A DNA stretch of 64,000 nucleotides. Origin: CAWGXG01 sp963826505 (GTDB lineage: Bacteria > Chloroflexota > Anaerolineae > Aggregatilineales > Aggregatilineaceae). Under the pieces are notes generated by a model. The model was given only the letters and a program-made list of their open reading frames with translations. It did no database searches and had not been told where the DNA came from. The DNA lies in the NCBI GenBank assembly GCA_963826505.1, contig CAWGXG010000008.1:1798001-1862000 (forward strand), in the 5' to 3' direction. Positions 9,349 through 16,446 of this stretch are shown one piece after another; within the stretch, counting starts at the first letter, position 1, and the number at the start of each line of letters is the position of its first letter. Made by a program: the position numbers and the translations under genes.

Positions 9349-9888
9349 TTATGGCGCAATCGACACACGGACTGGTTCGGAATGTACCAATTTGAACGTA
9401 GTGCCAGGAGTACACAGCGTATCGTAGAATAACGCATCCCCATAGACTTCTGTGTGCAAGGTTATGGTTCCCGGCCTAAGCGCGCGCAAGGTGAATTCTG
9501 CCGAGCCGAGACTGCTTCCAGTCGAATTGGGTAGCACTTCAATCATGGGTAACGGGTCAATTACTTCTAACTCAGGAACCACAGCCACTCGATACGTTAC
9601 ATACAGGCGCGTTTGAGCCAGGCCCGCGAACCCTGAAGCCGAACTATGCAAAACAAAGGTGTCTCCCACATTGACCCTGGATGCGTCAACGTTTGTGACC
9701 ACTTCATACCTAATGGTCGGACATGCCGTGGGGTGTAACGGCACTGGCGTTTGTGACGCGGGTTCCCTGGAAGAACCAGAAGAAGAAGGTGGTACATCAC
9801 CGCCTAATGTGGCCGCATGGAACCACAGTGTCGCGGCAAGAATTAGCGCCACGACGGTAACCATGAAAAAGCAAGATTTCGAAATCAT
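9349..9888 (-). CDS. Signal-anchored extracytoplasmic protein of unknown function
   Basis: The 179-residue protein starts at the ATG at 9886-9888, preceded by GGTGGAGC at proper spacing. The N-terminus (residues 4-25, FFMVTVVALILAATLWFHA) is one hydrophobic segment. A Ser/Pro linker (PPSSSGSSREP) and a beta-rich domain follow, with VNVGDTFVLHSSASGF and LRALRPGTITLHTEVYG, reminiscent of Ig-like or DUF-type surface modules. Two Cys pairs could form disulfides. It lies 67 bp downstream of the TIR-NACHT gene on the same strand and may be co-transcribed with it. Confidence 0.6.
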   Translation of the reverse strand: MISKSCFFMVTVVALILAATLWFHAATLGGDVPPSSSGSSREPASQTPVPLHPTACPTIRYEVVTNVDASRVNVGDTFVLHSSASGFAGLAQTRLYVTYRVAVVPELEVIDPLPMIEVLPNSTGSSLGSAEFTLRALRPGTITLHTEVYGDALFYDTLCTPGTTFKLVHSEPVRVSIAP

Positions 9889-9955
9889 GAGGTGTAGCTC
9901 CACCAACAACTACGAAGCCGCAGACGACGGGGTGCCCTCTTCACCGCGAAACGGG

Positions 9956-12199
9956 TTACCTACGCCCGCTTTCCTCATTCCGCCAACGTTCAACTGCCGC
10001 ACAGGCTTCGGGCGTGCCGAAGTGAGCGAGGGCATCTGCCGCAGCGTCACATACACGAGTATCCCCATAATACGTGCGGTCTGTGTCATAAAGAGCCGCT
10101 GCCAACTGTGGAACCACGCTGGTATCTTCAATCGCAGTGAGCGCTTGGATGACCTGAACACGGACATCGGGGCCAAATATCCTAACCAGAGGGTTACTGG
10201 ATTGGCTGGGGGTCGTTTGGAGAGCTTCCAACAGCGCCGGTACGGCAGTCGGGTCGCGCAGCTCGCCCAGGAAGCGGGCGGCGCGCTCGCGTCGTAGGCC
10301 GTGCATCAAAACCGTGTCTTCCTCTGCCTGTCTGTTCCACGGCGCCTCTACCCAACTGAGCAGGCCCTCATCAGAGGTCAGCATAGCTACCATCCGCGAC
10401 ACAATTCGACTATGCACCGTTTCCGAAATCTGAATGCCTGTTTCTTCCCATTGAAGTAACAGCCACGGGTCGACCTCTGTTATCTGGATTAAGAAATCGT
10501 CAGGATTAAGCGCCAGACCCATCGCGGCGATGAGAACATAGTTCCAGCGGGCATAGAACACTTGCAGGTCCGAGGACACCAGGCGGATGTCATCACGAAG
10601 ACGCCCATCGCGGGCCAGTCGTTCAACAACTACGGCGGCAAAATACTCTTGTAGAAGCTGGTGGTAGAAACGTACTTGCTCGCCGTGCAAGGTCAGATAG
10701 CTGGCGCTCGCTCCAACGCGAAGTAGGTTCTTGTTGCCGAGGTATTCGAGGGCCAATGATATTGGCACATCGATAGAGGTATCTCTGACTATCATACTGA
10801 AGGCTAGCTGGCCAAACGCCGTCTCTGCCTGCTCGAACAGCATCCAGCCGGGCGTGTCACGCTGCCGCTCGCGTTCCCAGAGCGCTTGCGCCAGCTTTTG
10901 AAACAGGGACCCGGTCAAGTGCGGCAAGTCACCGGAGGGCGAATGGTCGTACAGGTACAGCAGCGCGCTGAGCATGTATGGGTTCTGCGCAAGCTGAAAC
11001 AGGCTTCGGTTGCCATGGGCCGTAAAGTGGTCGTCGAGAGGTAACTGCCCTAAGAAGGCATCCGCTCGGGTGCCAAGGTAACGCGCTGCAAACGACCGAA
11101 TTTGGTCATGGGTCAGCGGCTGCACCAACACTGTCGGGATGTTCCCAAGTTTCAGACTGCCGCCATAGTCGGCTTGGCGGCACGTCACAATCACCCGCGC
11201 GGGCGCGTCGGGAGCCTGGAGCCAATCGTAGAGCTGCGCCGCTCTCTGGGCTCCAGCAGCGCCCATCTCGTTTAGCCCATCGAGGAACAGGAGCCCGCCA
11301 TCTGCGTGCAGCAACCGGATGGCGTCGCTCTCGAAGGGCCAGCGCGCGCGCACAAAATCGGCGGGAGAACTCTCATCCGCCCACTCAGGCAGATACAACA
11401 GCAACGGCAGAGGGGCGGTGCGCGGGTTGTCCAGACGAGCGCGGGCTGCGTCGCGTGCGAGACGCCGGAGCGTGGTCGTTTTTCCGGCTCCGGGCTCCCC
11501 GATGAGGACCAAGCGTGCATGGTTTCGGACAGCATCAACGATGGTCGCGAACGGGATACTCACCGGTTCGCCTGGGGTATCTGCTGCCTGCCGGTCCTGT
11601 ACCAGCAGCGAAAATCCCCACTCGTCCTCGGGCCGGGGACGCGGCCGTACTGGTTGAAGGGAGTCAGCTTCTACCGCCAGTTCGACGTATTGCAGCACGC
11701 CCCGCTTGGCTTCCAGCTCAGCAATCAGCGTGGTGAGATAGCGAGTCTCCGCGTCGGGAACGACGCCTTTTTGCTCAGGATACTGCGCCGACAGGACCGC
11801 GAGCAGATTTTGGAGTTTTTCACGGTAGATTGGCTCGTCCAGCCACTGCTGGAAATTGACGAACTGGATACGTTCGATTTCCAGTGGCCAATCCGCATCG
11901 GGCACAGGACGTAGCAGCACCGGATAAATCGGGATGGCCAGCCGGTTGGCGCGCGCCAACTCATTCCGGCAGTATTCGCTCTGCACATAGTCCGGCGATA
12001 GCGCGGCTACGACGGCTGCACATGTATCTTCGGTTAATGCCTGCTCGATGGAGCGCCGCCAGTCATCTCCACTCTGGATGCCGTCCAGGCGGTCCATCCA
12101 AAGGTTAAACCCCGCATTTTTCAGGTCAGCCGCGAGCTTGAGCGCAAAATCCGCCTCGAGGCTGCGGTAACTGAGGAAAATGTGGCGATCTCGTGGCAT
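9956..12199 (-). CDS. TIR-NACHT STAND ATPase with C-terminal HEAT/PBS-lyase repeats
   Basis: The 747-residue protein has three parts. The TIR_2 domain (1-140) has IFLSYR, a DGIQSGDDW loop and WRRSIEQAL, with a possible catalytic Glu at 80 in SEYCRNEL. The NACHT NTPase (about 215-520) has Walker A GEPGAGKTT at 234-242 and Walker B GLLFLDGLNEM near 305-315, followed by the usual helical region ending FYHQLLQEYFAA. The C-terminus (about 625-747) has two HEAT-like repeats (RAARFLGELRD, VIQALTAIEDTSVVPQL). TIR-STAND proteins commonly act as NAD-consuming sensors in anti-phage or stress responses; that role is inferred here. The ATG at 12197-12199 lacks a strong ribosome site. Confidence 0.85.
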   Translation of the reverse strand: MPRDRHIFLSYRSLEADFALKLAADLKNAGFNLWMDRLDGIQSGDDWRRSIEQALTEDTCAAVVAALSPDYVQSEYCRNELARANRLAIPIYPVLLRPVPDADWPLEIERIQFVNFQQWLDEPIYREKLQNLLAVLSAQYPEQKGVVPDAETRYLTTLIAELEAKRGVLQYVELAVEADSLQPVRPRPRPEDEWGFSLLVQDRQAADTPGEPVSIPFATIVDAVRNHARLVLIGEPGAGKTTTLRRLARDAARARLDNPRTAPLPLLLYLPEWADESSPADFVRARWPFESDAIRLLHADGGLLFLDGLNEMGAAGAQRAAQLYDWLQAPDAPARVIVTCRQADYGGSLKLGNIPTVLVQPLTHDQIRSFAARYLGTRADAFLGQLPLDDHFTAHGNRSLFQLAQNPYMLSALLYLYDHSPSGDLPHLTGSLFQKLAQALWERERQRDTPGWMLFEQAETAFGQLAFSMIVRDTSIDVPISLALEYLGNKNLLRVGASASYLTLHGEQVRFYHQLLQEYFAAVVVERLARDGRLRDDIRLVSSDLQVFYARWNYVLIAAMGLALNPDDFLIQITEVDPWLLLQWEETGIQISETVHSRIVSRMVAMLTSDEGLLSWVEAPWNRQAEEDTVLMHGLRRERAARFLGELRDPTAVPALLEALQTTPSQSSNPLVRIFGPDVRVQVIQALTAIEDTSVVPQLAAALYDTDRTYYGDTRVCDAAADALAHFGTPEACAAVERWRNEESGRR

Positions 12200-12379
12200 G
12201 GCAGTCCACTCCTGCTGGTTACGATGATACGTTTCAGTGTAGCATAAAGCTTACCTTCTGCCCTGGTTCCAGGGAATTCTCAGAAATGCGTCGGTCGTAC
12301 TGTGCGACGGTTGGCTGTCAGCAACCGGGAGTGTCTATGGTCTGACATAATAGATTTCATTCCATCCGGATAGTGCGCG

Positions 12380-12486
12380 ATGCCCCACGTCTTCATCAGC
12401 TACAGCCCTACAGCCGCAAAGATACCGACTTTGTCGAAACACTCGAACGCAATCTCAATGCGCGGGGAGTAATCACCTGTCTGTAG
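12380..12486 (+). pseudogene. Relic of a TIR domain, shifted by an 8-bp tandem duplication
   Basis: The ATG at 12380 opens MPHVFISYS, the canonical TIR_2 start. Directly after it the 8-mer CTACAGCC occurs twice in tandem (12400-12407, 12408-12415). Dropping one copy restores FISYSRKDTDFVETLERNLNARG before a stop at 12484-12486. Only the first strand and helix of the domain remain. Confidence 0.6.
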
Positions 12487-12490
12487 GGAA

Positions 12491-13030
12491 CTACGTTCTA
12501 CCGCCCTTCACGCTCACCGCCGAATAGATGTGCCCCAGGAAGCTGCTGGGGCGTACCTGCAAGCGGCGCGTCTCAGTGAAGCCACTTTCCCGCGCAAGCC
12601 GTTCCCAGGTCGCATCGCTGAACGGATACGGCACCCAGCGGTTGCCATGATCCGTCTGATATTCCACGACAATCAGGTGCCCGCCGGCCTTGAGATAGTC
12701 GTATAGACGGCGCAGCACCGGCCCCTTCTCGCGGACGAAATGCAGCGCGTTCGCCATGACGATGCCGTCCAGCGGCGGCAGGTCGAGCGGCTGTGTGAAA
12801 TCGGCGGCGCGGTAATGCACGGTCACATTGGGGAAGCGCGCCGCGAATGCTTGCTGCTGGCTGCGCAGGGCAGCGGTGTCGCGGTCGACTGAGAAAATCT
12901 CGCCGTGCGATCCGAGCAGGTCCGCCAGGGCAAGCGTGAACGCGCCGCGTCCCGAGCCGAAGTCGGCCCATACGCCGTCTGGAGCGTGAATGCCGTCGCG
13001 CAGCAGGTAAACGTGGTCAGTGTGATTCAT
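12491..13030 (-). CDS. Class I SAM-dependent methyltransferase
   Basis: The 179-residue protein starts at the ATG at 13028-13030 (MNHTDHVYLLRDGI); the upstream in-frame extension belongs to a formylglycine-enzyme relic in another frame and is not protein-like. Motif I is WADFGSGRGAFTLALA (SAM-binding, about residue 23), the acidic residue after strand 2 is SVDRD, and motif IV is LDGIVMANALHFV. The domain is complete but short, so the target is probably a small molecule. No strong ribosome site is seen. Confidence 0.8.
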   Translation of the reverse strand: MNHTDHVYLLRDGIHAPDGVWADFGSGRGAFTLALADLLGSHGEIFSVDRDTAALRSQQQAFAARFPNVTVHYRAADFTQPLDLPPLDGIVMANALHFVREKGPVLRRLYDYLKAGGHLIVVEYQTDHGNRWVPYPFSDATWERLARESGFTETRRLQVRPSSFLGHIYSAVSVKGGRT

Positions 13031-13040
13031 ACGATAGATA

Positions 13041-13160
13041 TTAGGGCAGAGGAGAAGAACAGACCACGCGGAAACCCCACCCATACCCTCTGAGGTCAGG
13101 AAAAGCGCGGTTGCGGAACGGGCAGCGCGCGTAGAGAATGTCGTCAACCCAGCTTCCCCC
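13041..13160 (-). pseudogene. C-terminal relic of a formylglycine-generating-enzyme (SUMF1-like) domain
   Basis: The last about 40 codons read GGSWVDD ... ARCPFRNR ... GWGFRVV and end at 13041. This is the signature ending of FGE-sulfatase domains (GGSW, R-x-R, GFRVV). The reading is cut on its upstream side by the IS3 fragment at about 13155-13162. The parent gene was probably an FGE-fold protein in a signalling or TIR context, but nothing else of it remains here. Confidence 0.65.
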
Positions 13161-13461
13161 GCTCGCGTACTTCGGCATGTGCCGCCAAAATCCGGTACAT
13201 CGTGCGCCAATGACACAGATACGTTCCCTCATCCAGCAAGGTCGCATATACTTGACGCGGGGCTCGATCCATAAAGCGCTCACTGTTCAACTCCGCCCGT
13301 ACTTTGGCCCGTTCTGCAACCGATAACGCATGTTTGGGCGCAGGGCGTGCCGCTGACGCTGGCGCACGGCGCGGATACAGGCGGCTGCGGGGCATATCCA
13401 GCGCTTGACAGGCGCGCGTGATGCCGACCACCTGACTCAGTTCTTGGGCAATGGCGGTCAC
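13144..13461 (-). pseudogene. IS3 orfB, N-terminal fragment without DDE domain
   Basis: The GTG start overlaps the orfA stop (GTGA). The frame shows the IS3 orfB N-terminal HTH_21 region (GITRACQALDMPRSRLY, then RQVYATLLDEGTYLCHWRTMYRILAAH). It ends at residue 105, before the integrase core, because the downstream DNA is from another gene. The product would have no transposase activity. Confidence 0.75.
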
Positions 13462-13859
13462 CGCGTCTTGTCCTCCTGCTGGCTCTCGAGCAGCCTGGCC
13501 AACTTTTTTTGGGCGTCAATGATCGCCTCTGCTTGTGCCAACTGGCGTTGTAATCGAGCATTCTCTCGTTCCAGACGTTTCACGTCGTCGGCATTCGAAT
13601 TCGCGCGTGGAGCACGGGCTTTGTTACTCAAGGTTCCCGCTTCATATTCCGCACGCCACTTGGTCAGATACGAGGAGTACAACCCTTCACGGCGCAACAA
13701 GGCTCCGATCTCGCCATGGGCACATTGCGCTGCTTCTTCTACGATCTTGCGCTTGTAGGCTGCCGTGAACCGGCGACGTGTTGCGCGTGGTCGGACCTCG
13801 GTGTCTGGACGGGTACCATTTGATGCTGACATGTTTCTGATCCCTTTGCTCCGCCCCAT
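13458..13859 (-). CDS. IS3-family transposase OrfA
   Basis: The 133-residue protein has an N-terminal helix-turn-helix of the HTH_Tnp_1 type (RRRFTAAYKRKIVEEAAQCAHGE, then GLYSSYLTKWRAEYEAG). A leucine-zipper coiled coil follows (VKRLERENARLQRQLAQAEAII) and ends QKKLARLLESQ. OrfA binds IS ends and regulates transposition together with the OrfAB fusion. The gene looks intact although its element is truncated. The first possible start is used; an internal Met at residue 10 is an alternative. Confidence 0.8.
   Translation of the reverse strand: MGRSKGIRNMSASNGTRPDTEVRPRATRRRFTAAYKRKIVEEAAQCAHGEIGALLRREGLYSSYLTKWRAEYEAGTLSNKARAPRANSNADDVKRLERENARLQRQLAQAEAIIDAQKKLARLLESQQEDKTR
13504..13510 (-). 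promoter_or_regulatory. Slippery A7 site for -1 ribosomal frameshifting in IS3 orfA
   Basis: On the minus strand a run of seven A residues (A AAA AAG context) lies in the codons for QKK of OrfA. The orfB frame is open from this point (VGQAAREPAGGQDAVTAIAQ), so a -1 slip here would yield the OrfAB fusion typical of IS3 elements. It is functionally irrelevant now because orfB is truncated. Confidence 0.6.
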
Positions 13860-14068
13860 AATTCTACTCTAAACTTTGGAGCAAAGTTGTTGCAGTCATT
13901 CTGGCACAATGGGCTCATAACATCGCTCCCTTCCGCGATGGGCCTGACCCGGAGGCGGAAGCATGGCGTAGATACCTTTCACCGCCGTCGTCAGGATAAA
14001 CTGGCCTCCAGCTGGTCGTGTCTTTATACTCCTTCCAACAGCATTCACCCCATGAAAGGACCTCCAAG

Positions 14069-14599
14069 ATGGCTCAAGATGCCTATCACTTGCTTCTGAA
14101 CTGCCGTGCGGTGCGCCACTTTACTGCCGACCCTCTGCCCGATGACGCTCTGAGGCGCATCCTGGAAGCCGGACGGTGGGCGGGCAGCGCCAAGAACGTC
14201 CAACCCTGGCAGTTTGTCGCGGTACGAGACCCGGCCCTGTTGAACAGCCTCGCTGAGTGTGGGCGATATGCCAGCCATTTGCGGGGAGCGGCAGCGGCGG
14301 TCGTCATCGTGACGGCAGCAGGCACCTGGGCAGACTTCGATGCTGGACGGGCCGCTCAAAATATGATGCTGGCAGCGTGCGCGTTGGGTGTTGGCTCGTG
14401 TATCGCCTCCCTGCACGACATGGAACAGGCCAAAACGCTTCTTAACATTCCGGCGGAACTTCAGGCGCACATCGCGATTTCGTTCGGCTTCCCGCTGAAG
14501 AACGCACCTCAGACCATCGAAGACCGTCCGCGCGAGCAAATTCTGGCGTCTATCGGGCGCAAACCTCTGGAAGACCTGGTGCATTGGGAGACGTGGTAA
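14069..14599 (+). CDS. Nitroreductase family flavoprotein
   Basis: The 176-residue protein starts at the ATG at 14069, which follows AAAGGA at good spacing. The N-terminus carries the FMN-binding RAVRHFTADPLPDDALRRIL pattern, then WAGSAKNVQPWQFVAV (SxxNxQPW motif). AAQNMMLAACALGVGSC is the conserved central helix. The C-terminus ends FGFPLKN...RPREQIL. Such enzymes reduce nitro or quinone groups with NAD(P)H; the substrate is unknown. The DUF488 gene begins only 5 bases downstream, so the two are probably one transcript. Confidence 0.85.
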   Translation: MAQDAYHLLLNCRAVRHFTADPLPDDALRRILEAGRWAGSAKNVQPWQFVAVRDPALLNSLAECGRYASHLRGAAAAVVIVTAAGTWADFDAGRAAQNMMLAACALGVGSCIASLHDMEQAKTLLNIPAELQAHIAISFGFPLKNAPQTIEDRPREQILASIGRKPLEDLVHWETW

Positions 14600-14604
14600 C
14601 GGAG

Positions 14605-15012
14605 ATGGACCACCATCCGACCCTGTACGGCATTGGTTACAGCGGTCGCACTCTGGACGAACTGAGGCATATCCTCGAACAGTTGGAGGCTGTCCTGGTC
14701 GATATCCGGTTTGCGCCCTATTCGCGCAACCCCGATTTCAGGAAGCCGCATCTTGAGACAGTTTTTGGTGACCGCTATCTCTATCTACGCGCCTTTGGCA
14801 ACCGCAATTACAAGGGCGGCCCGGTGGACCTGGTCGATTACGAGGCGGGCAAGGCTGCGCTCGAAGTCCTGGACAAGCCCGCGCTGCTGATGTGTATGTG
14901 CAAGGACCCGGCCACCTGCCACCGGGCGGTGGTCTTGCAGCGGCTGGCTGAGGATGGGTTTGAGGTGCAGGAATGGAACGACGGTAGTGATCGGCAGTTG
15001 TCACTGTGGTAG
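14605..15012 (+). CDS. DUF488 family protein
   Basis: The 135-residue protein from the ATG at 14605 has the DUF488 features. The opening is LYGIGYSGRTLDELRHIL, then VDIRFAPYSRNPDF, and the Cys-rich end is ALLMCMCKDPATCHRAVVLQRLAEDG. An upstream in-frame TTG at 14584 would overlap the nitroreductase gene; the ATG is preferred though neither has a perfect ribosome site. The biochemical role of DUF488 is not established; the conserved Asp-Arg and Cys cluster suggest a nucleic-acid or sulfur-related fold, which is speculation. Confidence 0.8.
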   Translation: MDHHPTLYGIGYSGRTLDELRHILEQLEAVLVDIRFAPYSRNPDFRKPHLETVFGDRYLYLRAFGNRNYKGGPVDLVDYEAGKAALEVLDKPALLMCMCKDPATCHRAVVLQRLAEDGFEVQEWNDGSDRQLSLW

Positions 15013-15108
15013 CGTGTCGTGATCAGCCGCCCCTACTTGCCCTCGACAAGCCGCGCGGCCGTCCCTCCACAGCGCGTAAGTTGGCCCTGGGGACGGTATC
15101 ACCGTGCT

Positions 15109-15221
15109 CCCTGCCTCAAGGTGGCGCTCGCTGAGGCTTGACGGGAAAGGACCCCGGCGGCTATAATTCTCATCACCAACGGGTGACTAGCTCAGTTGGT
15201 TAGAGCGCTTCCCTTACAAGG
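15109..15221 (+). repeat. Left copy of a 113-bp direct repeat (tRNA-Val promoter plus 5' half)
   Basis: It matches 21346-21458 with a single mismatch (GTGGCG here, GTGACG there), an exact offset of 6237 bases. The repeat includes a TTGACG/TATAAT promoter and the tRNA-Val sequence up to the 3' side of the anticodon loop. Homology stops at TTACAAGG. It brackets a 6.2-kb segment full of broken genes. Confidence 0.85.
15181..15221 (+). pseudogene. Truncated tRNA-Val(TAC), 5' half only
   Basis: The sequence is identical to the first 41 bases of the intact tRNA-Val at 21418 (acceptor 5' strand, D arm, anticodon stem 5' strand and loop). It then diverges, so no T arm or acceptor 3' strand exists. 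The promoter in front is intact and would transcribe a dead RNA. Confidence 0.85.
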
Positions 15222-15282
15222 CGCTCCCCCTGCCCGAGACTTCATTCGAAACCGCCACATATACGAGTTGGCAACGCTCGAC

Positions 15283-15300
15283 ACCGCCATATCTGGCGGT
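15283..15300 (+). terminator. Rho-independent terminator just inside the tRNA-bracketed segment
   Basis: A 7-bp stem (15283-15289 with 15294-15300), a 4-base loop, then TGTTTTGTTTT. It would stop the transcript from the tRNA promoter that reads through the truncated tRNA. Confidence 0.7.
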
Positions 15301-15601
15301 TGTTTTGTTTTGACGCAACCCTCTTCCAAAATGAATGCTGTCAAACTGTGGTCAAACTCCCAAAATTGGCTCGAATTTGACGTCTTTTGTGCTTCGCCAG
15401 ACCACTATTCGGTTGTTAAACGTACATTGTGAATGGTAGCGGAAACGGTCTTAACCGCAACCCGCAGCCGCCCTCCCCCAGCATAGCAAGAGCGCAGTTT
15501 CCCACCACCCCGCGTTGAACGGGGTGTTTTCGTTTTCGGGCGCGGCCTCAAAGTGAACATGGGGGGTGTTTGCGCACAGTGCGCACAGTGCGCATGAGGT
15601 T

Positions 15602-16440
15602 CTACGTACTGCGTTCAAGCTCGGCGAGGACTTCCCGCGCCACTTCGAACAGGTCGCGCTCTTTGCCACGCTCGATGGCCGCTTCGACGGCGTCGGGGCC
15701 GAATTCCGCTTCGAGTTGGGCAATAAGAACAGGTCTTTCATCCTGCTGATATTTGTCGAGCCATTGAGCGGACGATGTGGCGCCCACCCACTCCAGCGCC
15801 TTGTCATGCTGCCCCAAGCCAGTATATGCCAGCGCGCTGCCGAGAATGCTATCTGCGACCAAATAGGGGTCAAACGTGTCAGCGGCCAAAGCATAACGGA
15901 GCACCTGCACCAGGTGACCGCGCGCCTCCCCTGGCTTATGCAGTTTGAGCAGGCAAAACCCAATGCGCAGGTGAGGCACCACCTCGAAACCCGGTCCCAA
16001 GACTTGCGGCGAGGTTTTGCTGAAACACCAGCAAAGCCGCTTGGTAATCCTCTATTGCGTACTTCACGACGCCTAGCGTATCGCGATATCGCAGCACGAA
16101 ATTGCGGTTGTTGACTTCTTGGCACAGGGTAACGGCGTCTTCCGCATAGCGTTGAGCAGTCAAGGCGTGGTTCTGCTCCAGTTCCACGTAGGCCAGCGCA
16201 TTCAGAGAACCCGCCAGGATGCGGCGATAGTTTTGGGCTCTGCACAGTGCGACAGCCTCCTTTAGCGGGCCCTCCGCTCTCTGCCACTGGCTTGAAAACA
16301 CCAGGCTTTCCCCCATCGACGCCAGATTGAGTGCCAGGTCAAAGGAGTGTCGAGTTCCTGAGCAGCGCGATGCTCTCCTGGTAATGAGCTATGGCGTCTT
16401 CAAGATGGTGTTCACGTGGCTCGAGAAGTGTTCATATGCC
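15602..16440 (-). pseudogene. Decayed TPR tail of the SARP-family regulator
   Basis: Downstream of the SARP gene's stop the protein continues in shifting frames. The pieces are LASLEAYEHFS, then EPREHHLEDAIAHYQESIALLRNS, then an open block from 16316 (MGESLVFSSQWQRAEG ... LVFQQNLAAS) and a last block from 16000 (VPHLRIGFCLLKLHKPGEARGHLV ... VAREVLAELERST). Each is a TPR-like helix pair and together they match the tail expected after BTAD/NB-ARC regulators. At least four single-base shifts separate them. An isolated fragment could still be translated, but as a whole this is a broken extension. Confidence 0.6.
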
Positions 16441-16446
16441 TCAAGG

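Larger units (their letters stand above)
13144..13859 (-). mobile_element. Truncated IS3-family insertion element (orfA plus N-terminal orfB)
   Basis: orfA and the first about 100 codons of orfB lie in the usual IS3 arrangement. The DDE catalytic part of orfB and the right end of the element are missing, and the orfB frame runs directly into an FGE-domain relic. Terminal inverted repeats could not be defined. The element cannot move by itself. Confidence 0.75.

Noticed and set aside
15196..15432. Short frame that starts inside the truncated tRNA
   Set aside because: It is formed from tRNA and terminator sequence; a parallel frame starts inside the intact tRNA-Val as well.
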